A DNA stretch of 10,664 nt from assembly GCA_035275625.1 (NCBI GenBank), contig DATEMK010000064.1, forward strand, positions 1-10,664, read 5' to 3'. The notes beneath the pieces were generated by a model. The model was not told the DNA's origin, ran no database searches, and saw only the letters and a list, made by a program, of their open reading frames with translations. Positions 1 through 8,600 of this stretch are shown here, piece after piece (position 1 is the first letter of the stretch; every line of letters begins with the position of its first letter). The translations under genes and the position numbers were made by a program. This DNA comes from DATEMK01 sp035275625 (GTDB lineage Bacteria > Bacteroidota > Bacteroidia > AKYH767-A > OLB10).

Positions 1-21
1 TCTTATTATATGATCTATGAA

Positions 22-1419
22 TTACTTCCCAATGCAAAATTTCGAAAAAATATTCTCCAAAAGATCATCCGTAGAAATTTCACCGGTAATCTCACCGAGA
101 TAATTCAGCGCATGACGAATATCCAAAGCAATAAAATCATGAGTGATTTTTTTATCAATTCCTTCCATCACTTTTTGGAGGGATGCATTTGTTTTTACCA
201 AAGCATCATAATGACGGATATTGCTCACGGTGGTTTCATCAGCCGCAAACTCACCATTTTTAAAAGGGCGGGTGAGATTGTCTTTTAATTCGTCAAGATG
301 TGTTTTATTTTTTGCTGAAATGCCAACCAGCCTTTCAATGTTCGAAAAATCTTTCTGCCATCCGTTTTTTGTTTCATCAATTTTATTGGCGACAGGAATA
401 ATATATGGCATCGTATCAGAAAGGCTTTTTTGAAGATCACCAAGTATGTTTTTCAACTCAGCAGGTTTTAATTCATTCACATCAAAAAGATAAATGAGCA
501 CTTTGCTTTGCTTCAGCTTTTCTAACGTTTTATTCACGCCAAGGTTTTCAACAAAATCTGTTGTTTCTCTCAATCCTGCTGTATCAATAAACCGGAATAA
601 AATTCCGTCAAGCACAATTTCTTCTTCAATCGTATCTCGTGTTGTTCCTGCAATGTGGCTCACAATGGCGCGGTCATCATTCACAAAAGCATTCAGCAGG
701 GTTGACTTGCCGGAATTGGGTTTACCTGCAATCACCACCGGAACACCACGCCTGATTACGTTTCCAAGCTCAAATGATTTTACCAGTTTAAGAATGGATG
801 CTTGAAGATTTAAAATTAAATCCTTCAATTGTTTGCGGTCGGCAAATTCAACGTCCTCTTCACCGAAATCAAGCTCCAGTTCAATAAGGGAAGCAAAATG
901 AACCAGTTCTTTTCTTAAATTTTTTATTTCAGTTGAAAATCCTCCGCGCATTTGCTGCATCGCGATCCGGTGAGAACTTTCAGAAGAAGAAGCAATGAGG
1001 TCAGCCACTGCTTCGGCTTGCGAAAGATCTAACTTGCCGTTGAGGAAAGCCTGCAATGTAAATTCTCCCGGTTGTGCCGGTCTTGCACCGGCATTAATTA
1101 AAAGGGAAAGAATTTTTTGCTGAATAAATGACGAACCATGACAGGAGATTTCAACAATATCTTCACCCGTATAAGAATGAGGTGATTTGAAAATGGAAAC
1201 AAGCACTTCATCAATAATCCGGCTGCCATCAGAAATATTTCCAAAATGAATGGTATGCGATTTTTGTTCAGCTATTTTTTTTGACTTGCTTTTTTTAAAA
1301 CTAAAAACTTTACCGGCTACGTCAAAAGCTTTTTCGCCTGAAAGACGAATCACGCCAATGGCGCCTGTTCCGGCAGGAGTAGCAAGGGCTACAATGGTAT
1401 CGTTATTACTAAAATGCAT
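22..1419 (-). CDS. mnmE: tRNA uridine-5-carboxymethylaminomethyl(34) synthesis GTPase MnmE
   Basis: MnmE is a cytoplasmic GTPase. With MnmG it installs the carboxymethylaminomethyl group on C5 of the wobble uridine (U34) of several tRNAs, using a tetrahydrofolate-bound one-carbon unit. The 465-aa length is normal for the family. Residues 1-120 form the folate-binding, dimerising N-terminal domain, starting with the typical DTIVALATPAG. A helical domain follows and is interrupted by the G domain: P-loop GKPNSGKST (232-240), switch TTRD (259-262), DTAGLRET (279-286), NKID (345-348) and SAK (368-370). The protein ends in FCIGK, the family C-terminal motif with the conserved cysteine (C462) important for catalysis. 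No key residue is missing. The start ATG is supported by the immediate match to the family N-terminus. The gene is divergent from sucD with about 100 bp between starts, and no partner gene (mnmG) lies in the window. Confidence 0.97.
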   Translation of the reverse strand: MHFSNNDTIVALATPAGTGAIGVIRLSGEKAFDVAGKVFSFKKSKSKKIAEQKSHTIHFGNISDGSRIIDEVLVSIFKSPHSYTGEDIVEISCHGSSFIQQKILSLLINAGARPAQPGEFTLQAFLNGKLDLSQAEAVADLIASSSESSHRIAMQQMRGGFSTEIKNLRKELVHFASLIELELDFGEEDVEFADRKQLKDLILNLQASILKLVKSFELGNVIRRGVPVVIAGKPNSGKSTLLNAFVNDDRAIVSHIAGTTRDTIEEEIVLDGILFRFIDTAGLRETTDFVENLGVNKTLEKLKQSKVLIYLFDVNELKPAELKNILGDLQKSLSDTMPYIIPVANKIDETKNGWQKDFSNIERLVGISAKNKTHLDELKDNLTRPFKNGEFAADETTVSNIRHYDALVKTNASLQKVMEGIDKKITHDFIALDIRHALNYLGEITGEISTDDLLENIFSKFCIGK

Positions 1420-1438
1420 TATTGAAAATTATTGAAAA

Positions 1439-1446
1439 CAAAATTA
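1439..1446 (-). promoter_or_regulatory. Candidate -7 promoter element for mnmE
   Basis: Read on the minus strand this is TAATTTTG, an exact match to the Bacteroidota sigma-factor -7 consensus TAnnTTTG. It lies about 20 bp upstream of the mnmE start codon, which would give a very short 5' leader. No convincing -33 TTTG is seen about 20 bp further upstream; the region there is T-rich without the G. An 8-bp A/T-rich match occurs easily by chance in this composition, so this is a candidate only. Confidence 0.3.
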
Positions 1447-1477
1447 CCCATTTAGCATAAGCGAATAAATAAAACTT

Positions 1478-1485
1478 TAATTTCG
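1478..1485 (+). promoter_or_regulatory. Weak candidate -7 element for sucD
   Basis: TAATTTCG differs by one base from the Bacteroidota -7 consensus TAnnTTTG and lies 35 bp upstream of the sucD ATG, a sensible distance for a short leader. No clear -33 TTTG accompanies it. It shares the 100-bp divergent region with the mnmE candidate on the other strand. Confidence 0.2.
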
Positions 1486-1519
1486 CCACCGATTTAAAAT
1501 TTCCAATTGTAATTTCAAA

Positions 1520-2401
1520 ATGAGCGTTTTAGTAAATAAGAATTCCCGGATTGTTGTGCAGGGATTTACAGGCACAGAAGGAACTTTCCATGCATCCCAG
1601 ATGATCGAATATGGAACGAATGTAGTGGGAGGTGTTACTCCCGGCAAAGGCGGTTCGTCTCACCTTGACCGTCCCGTTTTCAATACAGTGGAAGAATCAG
1701 TAAAAAATGCCGGAGCTGATGTTTCCATCGTATTTGTTCCGCCTGCATTTGCTGCTGATGCAATCATGGAAGCGGCTGAAGCCGGAATTAAATTAATCGT
1801 TGCCATCACGGAAGGTATTCCCACAAAAGATATGATTATGGTAAAGGAATACCTTGGAGACAAAAACACCAGGCTGATTGGTCCTAATTGCCCGGGAATA
1901 ATTACTGCCGGAGAATGTAAAGTGGGAATCATGCCGGGTTTTGTTTTTAAACCGGGCAGGATAGGAGTCGTATCCAAGTCTGGCACTCTTACTTATGAAG
2001 CAGCCGACCAGGTGGTGAAAGCGGGGTTGGGAATTTCTACTGCTATAGGAATCGGTGGCGATCCTATTATCGGCACAACAACAAAAGATGCGATTGAACT
2101 TTTTATGAATGATCCCTATACCGAAGGAATAATTATGATCGGTGAAATAGGAGGGAGCCTCGAAGCAGATGCCGCGCGATGGATAAAAGCAAATAATAAA
2201 AAACCTGTTGTCGGATTTATTGCCGGGCAAACGGCTCCCGCAGGAAGAAGAATGGGTCATGCCGGGGCAATCATAGGAGGGAAGGACGATACTGCAAAAG
2301 CTAAAATGGAAATCATGCGCCAGTGTGGTATTCACGTGGTGGAATCTCCGGCTGTCATCGGGATCACGATGGCAAAAGTTTTGAAAAAAGAAGTTGCTTA
2401 A
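1520..2401 (+). CDS. sucD: Succinate--CoA ligase (ADP/GDP-forming) subunit alpha
   Basis: This is the alpha subunit of succinyl-CoA synthetase. In the TCA cycle the enzyme interconverts succinyl-CoA and succinate with substrate-level formation of ATP or GTP; it works with the beta subunit SucC in the cytoplasm. The 293-aa length is standard. The N-terminal CoA-binding Rossmann domain shows GFTGTEGTFH (15-24) and PGKGG (41-45). GPNCPG (121-126) is the family signature. The catalytic histidine that is phosphorylated during turnover is H247 in GRRMGHAG, preceded by GQTAP (236-240). The ATG at 1520 fits the family N-terminus; the leader is A/T-rich without a Shine-Dalgarno, as usual in Bacteroidota. 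sucC is not adjacent: mnmE is divergent upstream and 400 bp of non-coding DNA follows, so the gene appears to be transcribed alone. Confidence 0.97.
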   Translation: MSVLVNKNSRIVVQGFTGTEGTFHASQMIEYGTNVVGGVTPGKGGSSHLDRPVFNTVEESVKNAGADVSIVFVPPAFAADAIMEAAEAGIKLIVAITEGIPTKDMIMVKEYLGDKNTRLIGPNCPGIITAGECKVGIMPGFVFKPGRIGVVSKSGTLTYEAADQVVKAGLGISTAIGIGGDPIIGTTTKDAIELFMNDPYTEGIIMIGEIGGSLEADAARWIKANNKKPVVGFIAGQTAPAGRRMGHAGAIIGGKDDTAKAKMEIMRQCGIHVVESPAVIGITMAKVLKKEVA

Positions 2402-2802
2402 GAATTCTGCCGCTTAAAAAGGCTTTTCTTGATTTGTGTTTTGGCAGTGGGTTCGTTTAGATCTTTTTGGGCTTCATAGTGACTTTGAGACTTTGTGGCA
2501 AAATAATTTTTAAAATATAGCCACAAAAGGCACTAAGCCACAAAGTTTCATTAAACATTTTCAAAATCAGACACTGCCTGAAATTTAAATTGACCCACAA
2601 CTTGTGTTTTTAACCTTTGTCTACCAATAAAATTTTTATTATTCACAAACAAGAAGGTATCACCTATTTTGACTTTTTTGACTTTGATTGATTTTGAGAA
2701 TTAAGGTGTTTTTACTGTAACAAATTGATGACTTTTTACATATACTAATGTAACATCATGGCATATTTGTTTCGTGTCAATTAAAAAAGAAAAATTTAAA
2801 AG
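2402..2802. other. Gene-free intergenic region between sucD and the first GSDH gene
   Basis: This 401-bp A/T-rich stretch has no credible open reading frame. It holds a CCACAAAG-type inverted/direct repeat (2490-2546) and a run of TTTGA words (2668-2697). The last 60 bp should contain the promoter of the GSDH gene, but no exact TAnnTTTG is present; the nearest resemblance is TATTTGTT around 2764. The leader just before the ATG at 2803 is A-rich. No strong intrinsic terminator for sucD was seen. Confidence 0.6.
2490..2546. repeat. Imperfect inverted repeat with CCACAAAG words
   Basis: ACTTTGTGGC (2490-2499) is perfectly complementary to GCCACAAAGT (2537-2546). A second, partial copy of the right arm, GCCACAAA (2520-2527), can pair with the same left arm across a 20-nt A/T-only loop. 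The result is a choice of two hairpins with 8 or 10 bp stems. Words such as 'ctttgtggc' and 'cactaagccacaaag' resemble dispersed intergenic repeats common in Bacteroidota genomes; that resemblance is from memory and not checked. A transcriptional role after sucD is possible, but there is no adjacent U-tract after the 10-bp stem. Confidence 0.5.
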
Positions 2803-5535
2803 ATGCTTTCATTCCGCATTAATTTTTTCTTTCCTGTCATTTGTTTTGTTCTGCTGAATTGTTTCGGGGCACACGCTCAATTGCCTCCCGGTTTTTCTTT
2901 TGTGAATGTAAGCACAGGATGGAATGAAGTGGAAGGCTTTGCCTGGGATAGCAACGGGCAGCAATATGTGTGGGAAAAGGGTGGCAAAGTATGGATTGTG
3001 GATACCAATGGAGTAAAGCTTTCAACGCCTTTAATTGACATCAGCGAAGAAGTTGGTAATTGGCGCGACCATGGATTAAATGGCTTTGCTCTCGATCCCA
3101 ATTTTTTATCGAACGGTTATTTTTATCTTTTTTACACTGTTGACCGGCATTATCTAATGAATTACGGCACTGCAAATTATAATGCCAGCGTAAATGAATA
3201 TTATGATGCCACCATTGTCAGAGTGACAAGATACCAGGCGGATTCAACAACCAATTTTACAACAGTAATTCCCGGGAGCCGTTTTATTCTTATCGGTTCA
3301 ACAAAACAAAATGGTATTCCCCTATTGCATGAATCGCACAGCGGAGGCTCGTTGGTTTTCGGTACAGATGGTACACTGCTGATTTCAACCGGAGACGGGG
3401 CGAGCGCACAGATCATTGACGATGGAGGCAGCAACACATATTGGGCACAGGCGCTTCTGGATTCTATTATTGAACCAAAAGAAAATGTGGGCGCTTTCAG
3501 ATCGCAAATGTTAACTTGTCTGAATGGAAAAATATTAAGAATTGATCCCCTGACGGGAGATGGTATTCCTTCCAATCCTTTTTATGACACATTAGATCCT
3601 CAATCGGCAAAATCAAAAGTTTGGGTTCTCGGTTTAAGAAATCCTTTCCGAATGACGTTGCGCCCCGGCACAGGCAGCACGAATCCAAATGATGGTGATC
3701 CGGGAATTCTTTATTTGGGAGATGTCGGATGGGATACCTGGGAAGATTTAAATGTGATCAGAGAGGGTGGAGGTAATTATGGCTGGCCACTCTTTGAAGG
3801 ATTGACTCCACAAGTTTCTTATCAGCCGATGATAACTTACAACGAAGACGCTCCGAATCCTTTGTATGGCACAAGCAACTGTACCCAGCAATTTTTTTCT
3901 TTCCAGGATTTGATTAAGCAGGCTACGCTTGATCCGGCTGTTACATTCAGGAATCCATGCGATACTTCCCAGCTTATTCCTTCTTCCATCCCGGTTTTTA
4001 TTCACGTCCGCCCTGATATTGACTGGTATCATTGGTCGCCTGTGGCACGCGCAGGAATTTATAATGGTTATTATGCGGAGGAAATTATTCTGAATGATTC
4101 TTTATCACCCATTCCCGGACCAACGTTTAACGGAAATTCTTCTGTGGCAGGATGCTGGTACACGGGAACAGGCTATCCCCCGGAATTTCAGAATGTCTAT
4201 TTTCATGGCGATTACAGTATTAATTTTATTAAAGCATTTTATTATAATTCCGGCAATACGTGTGATTCTGTCGCTCACTTTGCAGGCTTAACAGGAGCTG
4301 TAGTATTTATGGCAGAAAATCCTCAAGACCAGAGCTTATACTATGTTTACTATCCGGATAACATTAACAAAATTGCTTACAATACCGCCTCAAACAATCC
4401 ACCTGTTGCCGTTGCAACTGCTGATACTATTTACGGAGCAAGTCCTTTAACAGTGAATTTCACAGGAAGCAATTCTACAGACCCCGAAAACCTGCCGTTA
4501 ATTTATCATTGGGATTTTGGTGATACCAATGTTTCTTCACTTCAAAATCCCGCTCACACATTTTCAGCTCCCGCAGGCATTCCGACAACTTATAACGTAG
4601 TCCTGACTGTTACTGATAACGGAGGGTTAACTGCTGTTGATTCACTGATTGTAAGCATCAACAACACTCCTCCCGCTGTACAAATCATCAGCTTTAATGA
4701 CGGTGATTTATATTCCATGTCACATAACACGGTGTTGCCTCTTGAAGCATTGGTTACGGATGCGGAACATTCACCCGCTGAATTATTTTATACCTGGAGA
4801 GTTTTTCTCCATCACAATAATCATGAGCATCCTGAAGCGCCTGATACAAACAGGATCACTTCCTGTATTATCACCCCGATTGGCTGCGACAGCAATATTT
4901 ATTATTACCGGATTGAACTGACGGTTATTGATGCAGGAGGATTATCAACCACTGTTGAATCGTCTGTCTGGCCTGCCTGCGATCCGCCTGTGGCAGCATT
5001 TACATCCACTGTAACAACCATTTGTCCCGGTGACCAGGTTGATTTTATGGACCAGAGCACGAATCTTCCTGATTCTTTATGGTGGTTGTTTCCGGGCGGG
5101 AATCCGCCATCGGCAACCGGGGCCAATCCATCCGTGGTTTATAACGCTGCAGGAAATTACGATGTTCAGCTTATTGCGCAAAGCATCATGGGTGCAGATA
5201 CGCTGCTCCAGGTCAATTATATTTTTGTGGATGTGTGTACCGGTATTGAAGAACAAAATCTTTTATCCGCACCGGAAGGATGGGAATATTTAGTTTATCC
5301 AAATCCCGCAGGAAATGATCTGCTTGTTAATGATTATTCGTTAAAAGGAGTATCTGAAATTATGATTAAAGACATTTCAGGAAGAAAAGTTTTTCAAACA
5401 GTAATTACCCATAAGCATGCTGCAATCAATATTGAATTCCTCAGAAGAGGAATGTATTTCATTGAAATCAATAACGCCTGCCTGCCGGACAGGCAGGGAA
5501 AAATCATACATGTGCAAAAGTTTTTAAAACTTTGA
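2803..5535 (+). CDS. T9SS-secreted PQQ-dependent sugar dehydrogenase-like protein (GSDH family) with PKD domains, copy 1
   Basis: This 910-aa protein is probably an extracellular PQQ- and Ca-dependent sugar or aldose oxidoreductase. A signal peptide (1-25, ending AHA before Q26) precedes a six-bladed GSDH propeller (about 35-530). Family hallmarks are ESHSGGSLVFGTDG (177-190), STGDGA (195-200), GLRNPF (277-282), GDVGWDTWEDLN (306-317) and GGNYGWP (323-329). By comparison with Acinetobacter soluble glucose dehydrogenase, H179, D198 and R279 correspond to the catalytic H144, D163 and R228. A PKD domain follows (about 532-620, with WDFGD at 570-574), then a histidine-rich module (about 621-727, HHNNHEHPE), a second PKD-like domain (728-811) and a T9SS type A sorting tail (about 828-910, YPNPAGN at 832-838). 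ACLPDRQG (892-899) in the tail is encoded by an inserted palindrome. The substrate and electron acceptor cannot be read from the sequence; a non-enzymatic propeller role is possible. The next gene is a paralogue 82 bp downstream. Confidence 0.88.
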   Translation: MLSFRINFFFPVICFVLLNCFGAHAQLPPGFSFVNVSTGWNEVEGFAWDSNGQQYVWEKGGKVWIVDTNGVKLSTPLIDISEEVGNWRDHGLNGFALDPNFLSNGYFYLFYTVDRHYLMNYGTANYNASVNEYYDATIVRVTRYQADSTTNFTTVIPGSRFILIGSTKQNGIPLLHESHSGGSLVFGTDGTLLISTGDGASAQIIDDGGSNTYWAQALLDSIIEPKENVGAFRSQMLTCLNGKILRIDPLTGDGIPSNPFYDTLDPQSAKSKVWVLGLRNPFRMTLRPGTGSTNPNDGDPGILYLGDVGWDTWEDLNVIREGGGNYGWPLFEGLTPQVSYQPMITYNEDAPNPLYGTSNCTQQFFSFQDLIKQATLDPAVTFRNPCDTSQLIPSSIPVFIHVRPDIDWYHWSPVARAGIYNGYYAEEIILNDSLSPIPGPTFNGNSSVAGCWYTGTGYPPEFQNVYFHGDYSINFIKAFYYNSGNTCDSVAHFAGLTGAVVFMAENPQDQSLYYVYYPDNINKIAYNTASNNPPVAVATADTIYGASPLTVNFTGSNSTDPENLPLIYHWDFGDTNVSSLQNPAHTFSAPAGIPTTYNVVLTVTDNGGLTAVDSLIVSINNTPPAVQIISFNDGDLYSMSHNTVLPLEALVTDAEHSPAELFYTWRVFLHHNNHEHPEAPDTNRITSCIITPIGCDSNIYYYRIELTVIDAGGLSTTVESSVWPACDPPVAAFTSTVTTICPGDQVDFMDQSTNLPDSLWWLFPGGNPPSATGANPSVVYNAAGNYDVQLIAQSIMGADTLLQVNYIFVDVCTGIEEQNLLSAPEGWEYLVYPNPAGNDLLVNDYSLKGVSEIMIKDISGRKVFQTVITHKHAAINIEFLRRGMYFIEINNACLPDRQGKIIHVQKFLKL
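5477..5497. repeat. GC-rich palindrome inserted in frame in the T9SS tail
   Basis: CCTGCCTG (5477-5484) and CAGGCAGG (5490-5497) are a perfect 8-bp inverted repeat around the 5-nt loop CCGGA. The element is strikingly GC-rich against an A/T-rich gene. It is translated as the core of ACLPDRQG, residues 892-899. The downstream paralogue has no such peptide at the matching point (FVKVAGNGDSKTLKLVV), so about 24 bp (8 codons) appear to be extra here. Peptides like CLPDRQG or CLPAGRQG recur in unrelated Bacteroidota proteins as I recall them, consistent with a dispersed palindromic repeat that tolerates coding regions. Confidence 0.75.
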
Positions 5536-5558
5536 CCTCCGATTTCTCATAATGGTGC

Positions 5559-5566
5559 TATTTTTG
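5559..5566 (+). promoter_or_regulatory. Candidate -7 promoter element for the second GSDH gene
   Basis: TATTTTTG matches TAnnTTTG exactly and lies in the 82-bp gap between the two GSDH genes, 51 bp before the ATG at 5618. A TTTG at 5531-5534, overlapping the upstream stop codon, could act as a -33 element, but its 24-bp spacing is longer than typical. If real, the second copy can be transcribed independently of the first. Confidence 0.35.
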
Positions 5567-5617
5567 TATTTGGAATAAAAATTTTTCCCCCATTGTGACT
5601 CCAACAAACAACACTTC

Positions 5618-8600
5618 ATGCAAATCAATTATGTTGAACAATCAACTGCAAAAAAACATTTTCGTAAATTAAGCCTGTTTATTTTATCCTGCATCTTTTG
5701 CAGTTTACTATTTTCAGGTTCATACTTGAATGCACAAATTTTTATTTCCAACTTCAACGGCCAGCTTTTTAAAACAGGCTTTACTGAAGTAGAAGGGTTG
5801 CGCTTCGATAAATCAGGACAGATTTATGTCTGGGAAAAAGGCGGAAAAGTCTGGGTAGTGGACACCAACGGCACTAAAATAACCACACCTATTCTGGACA
5901 TCAGCGAGGAAGTGGGTAATTGGCGCGATCATGGTTTAAACGGTTTCGCGCTTGATCCCGATTTTGAAACCAACGGTTATTTTTATCTTTATTATACTGT
6001 TGACCGCCATTACCTGATGAATTACGGAACCGGAAGCTATAATTCGCTGGTAAATGAGTATTACAATGCCACGATAGCCCGCGTAACACGATACACAGCC
6101 AACTCGGCCACTAATTTCACCACAGTTATTCCCGGCAGCCGGTTAATTCTTGTCGGAGAAAATAAGAAAACCGGTATTCCCGTGCTGCACGAATCTCACA
6201 GTGGCGGCCAATTGGTTTTTGGCTCTGACGGATCACTTTTAATATCTACCGGGGATGGCGCCAGCTATGCATTTGTTGACAGCGGAGGAGGACAAAGCTA
6301 CTGGCAGCAGGCGTTAACGGATACCATCATGCGCAATAAAGAAAATATCGGCTCCTTTCGTTCGCAATTAGTGGATTGCCTTAACGGTAAAATTCTAAGG
6401 GTAGATCCGGCTACCGGTAACGGACTGCCTACAAATCCTTATTATGATTCATCCTTTCCGCGTGCTGCAAAATCAAGAGTATGGGATTTAGGCTTAAGAA
6501 ATCCTTTCAGAATGACACTTCGTCCCGGCACGGGTGTAACGGATATTACAGCAGGCGATCCGGGAGTATTGTATATTGGTGATGTTGGATGGGATACCTG
6601 GGAAGATATGAATGTGTCAACAGGTCCGGATCAGAATTTCGGCTGGCCCCTCTTTGAAGGATTAACACCTGCAGTCGGGTATACTAATGTTACCACCGTT
6701 GTAAATAAAGATGCTCCCAATCCTTTATTCGGAGGAAGCTGCACTAAACAATTCTTTAGTTTCAGCGATCTGCTTATACAAGCCAACCTTGCACCTTCGT
6801 TTCCCAATCCCTGCAATGCATCTCAGCAGGTATCTTCCGCCACTCCCCACTGGGTGCACACACGCCCGATAATTGACTGGAGCCATAGCCAGGCATTGAC
6901 AAGGACCGGAACGTATAATGGAAATAATGCATCTCAAATAAGCATCGGAAACGCCCAGTCTCCTATAGCGGGTTTTGATTTTATCGGCAATGCTTCAGTG
7001 GGAGGCGCCTGGTATGAAGGAACAAAATATCCCTTCGAATTTCAGAACACCTATTTTCACGCTGATTACGCACAGGCCTGGATATTAAATCTCAAGTTCC
7101 ATCCGGATAACACTGCTGATTCAGTCAAATTTTTTGCAGCTAACCTCGGACCTGTTGTAGATATCGAATACAACCCGAAAGATGAATGGTTATACTATAT
7201 AAAATATCCTGCTGACATTTATAAACTCGTTTATACCACTTCCGTAAATAATCCTCCTGTCGCCATTGCATCGCAAAATGTTTTGTATGGCGGGAAACCT
7301 TTGCAGGTAAATTTTACCGGCAACAATTCCAGTGATCCTGAAAATCTTCCTTTAACTTATTCATGGAATTTTGGCGATGGGACACCAACCAGCAGTTTCG
7401 CGAATCCCCAGCATACTTTTAATCCTGTTACGAATAACCCGATTGCTTTCACAGTTACGCTCACCGTTACTGACAACATCGGGCAGTCAGACACAACGAG
7501 GCTGACCGTATATGTGAATGATACTCCCCCGCAGGTAAACATTACAAGTTTTACTGACGGAGATCTGTACACTATGTCACACTATACAAATTTACCTTTG
7601 CAGGCAAATGTATTTGATGCCGAAAGCACCGATCACTTCTTAAGCTACACCTGGCAAACTTTTTTACATCACAATAATCATCAGCATCCTGAATTCGCTG
7701 ATACAAACAGGATCACCACAACTGTGATTACTCCCATAGGATGTGACGGAGGTATCACTTATTATTACAGGATTCAATTAACAGTAACAGATCCCATAGG
7801 GCTTTCCACAACGGTGGAGGGAAATGTTTATCCTTCCTGTGACCCTCCGGCTCCGAATTTCACAGCTAACGTTACATCAGTATGTGCCGGTCAGCAGGTC
7901 AGCTTTACAGATGCAACAACAAAATTTCCCGATTCATGGCTATGGTCATTCCCCGGTGGAAACCCTTCGTCATCCACTCTTCAAAATCCGACAGTTACTT
8001 ATTCGTCATCGGGAACGTACAATGTATCCTTAACAGCAACAAATTCGCGCGGAAGCAATTCCATAACCAAAACGGGTTATATCCTGATTTATTCCAAGCC
8101 TCAGGCTAATATCAGCCCTTCAGGCACCGATTCAGTATGCTCCAAGCAACCTATTCTGCTTTCGGCAAATACGGGAAATAATCTTACTTATCAGTGGCTG
8201 AAAAGCGGTATCAATATAGCAGGTGCAACCGGGGCAACTCATAATGCGGTCCTGGGCGGCAATTACAAAGTCAGAGTAACACGTTCCACTACGGGATGCA
8301 ACACTTTATCTGCCGGCAAGCTGATCGTTTACCGTGCAATTACATCTACAGCCACTCCGCAGGGACCCGTGACTTTTTGTGCGGGTGACAGTGTAAAAAT
8401 TTCAGCCGGTCCGGGACCTTCTTATACTTATCACTGGAGAAAAAACGGTGCTCCCATCCAGGGCGCTACATCTATTAATTATACAGCGAAAACTGCAGGT
8501 ATATATAAAGTAAATGTTACAGAAGCTCATGGCTGTACAAAGCTTTCAAATGGTGTGACAGTTACGGTAAATTGCAGGGAAGAAGATGAAGCTGAATTCA

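Noticed and set aside
1660..2335. Long open frames on the minus strand within sucD
   Set aside because: They are antisense shadows of a clearly conserved enzyme gene and have no recognisable protein features.
1520..2401. sucD without sucC as evidence of a special arrangement
   Set aside because: Separation of sucC and sucD is, to my knowledge, ordinary in Bacteroidota, and the sequence of SucD is entirely canonical.
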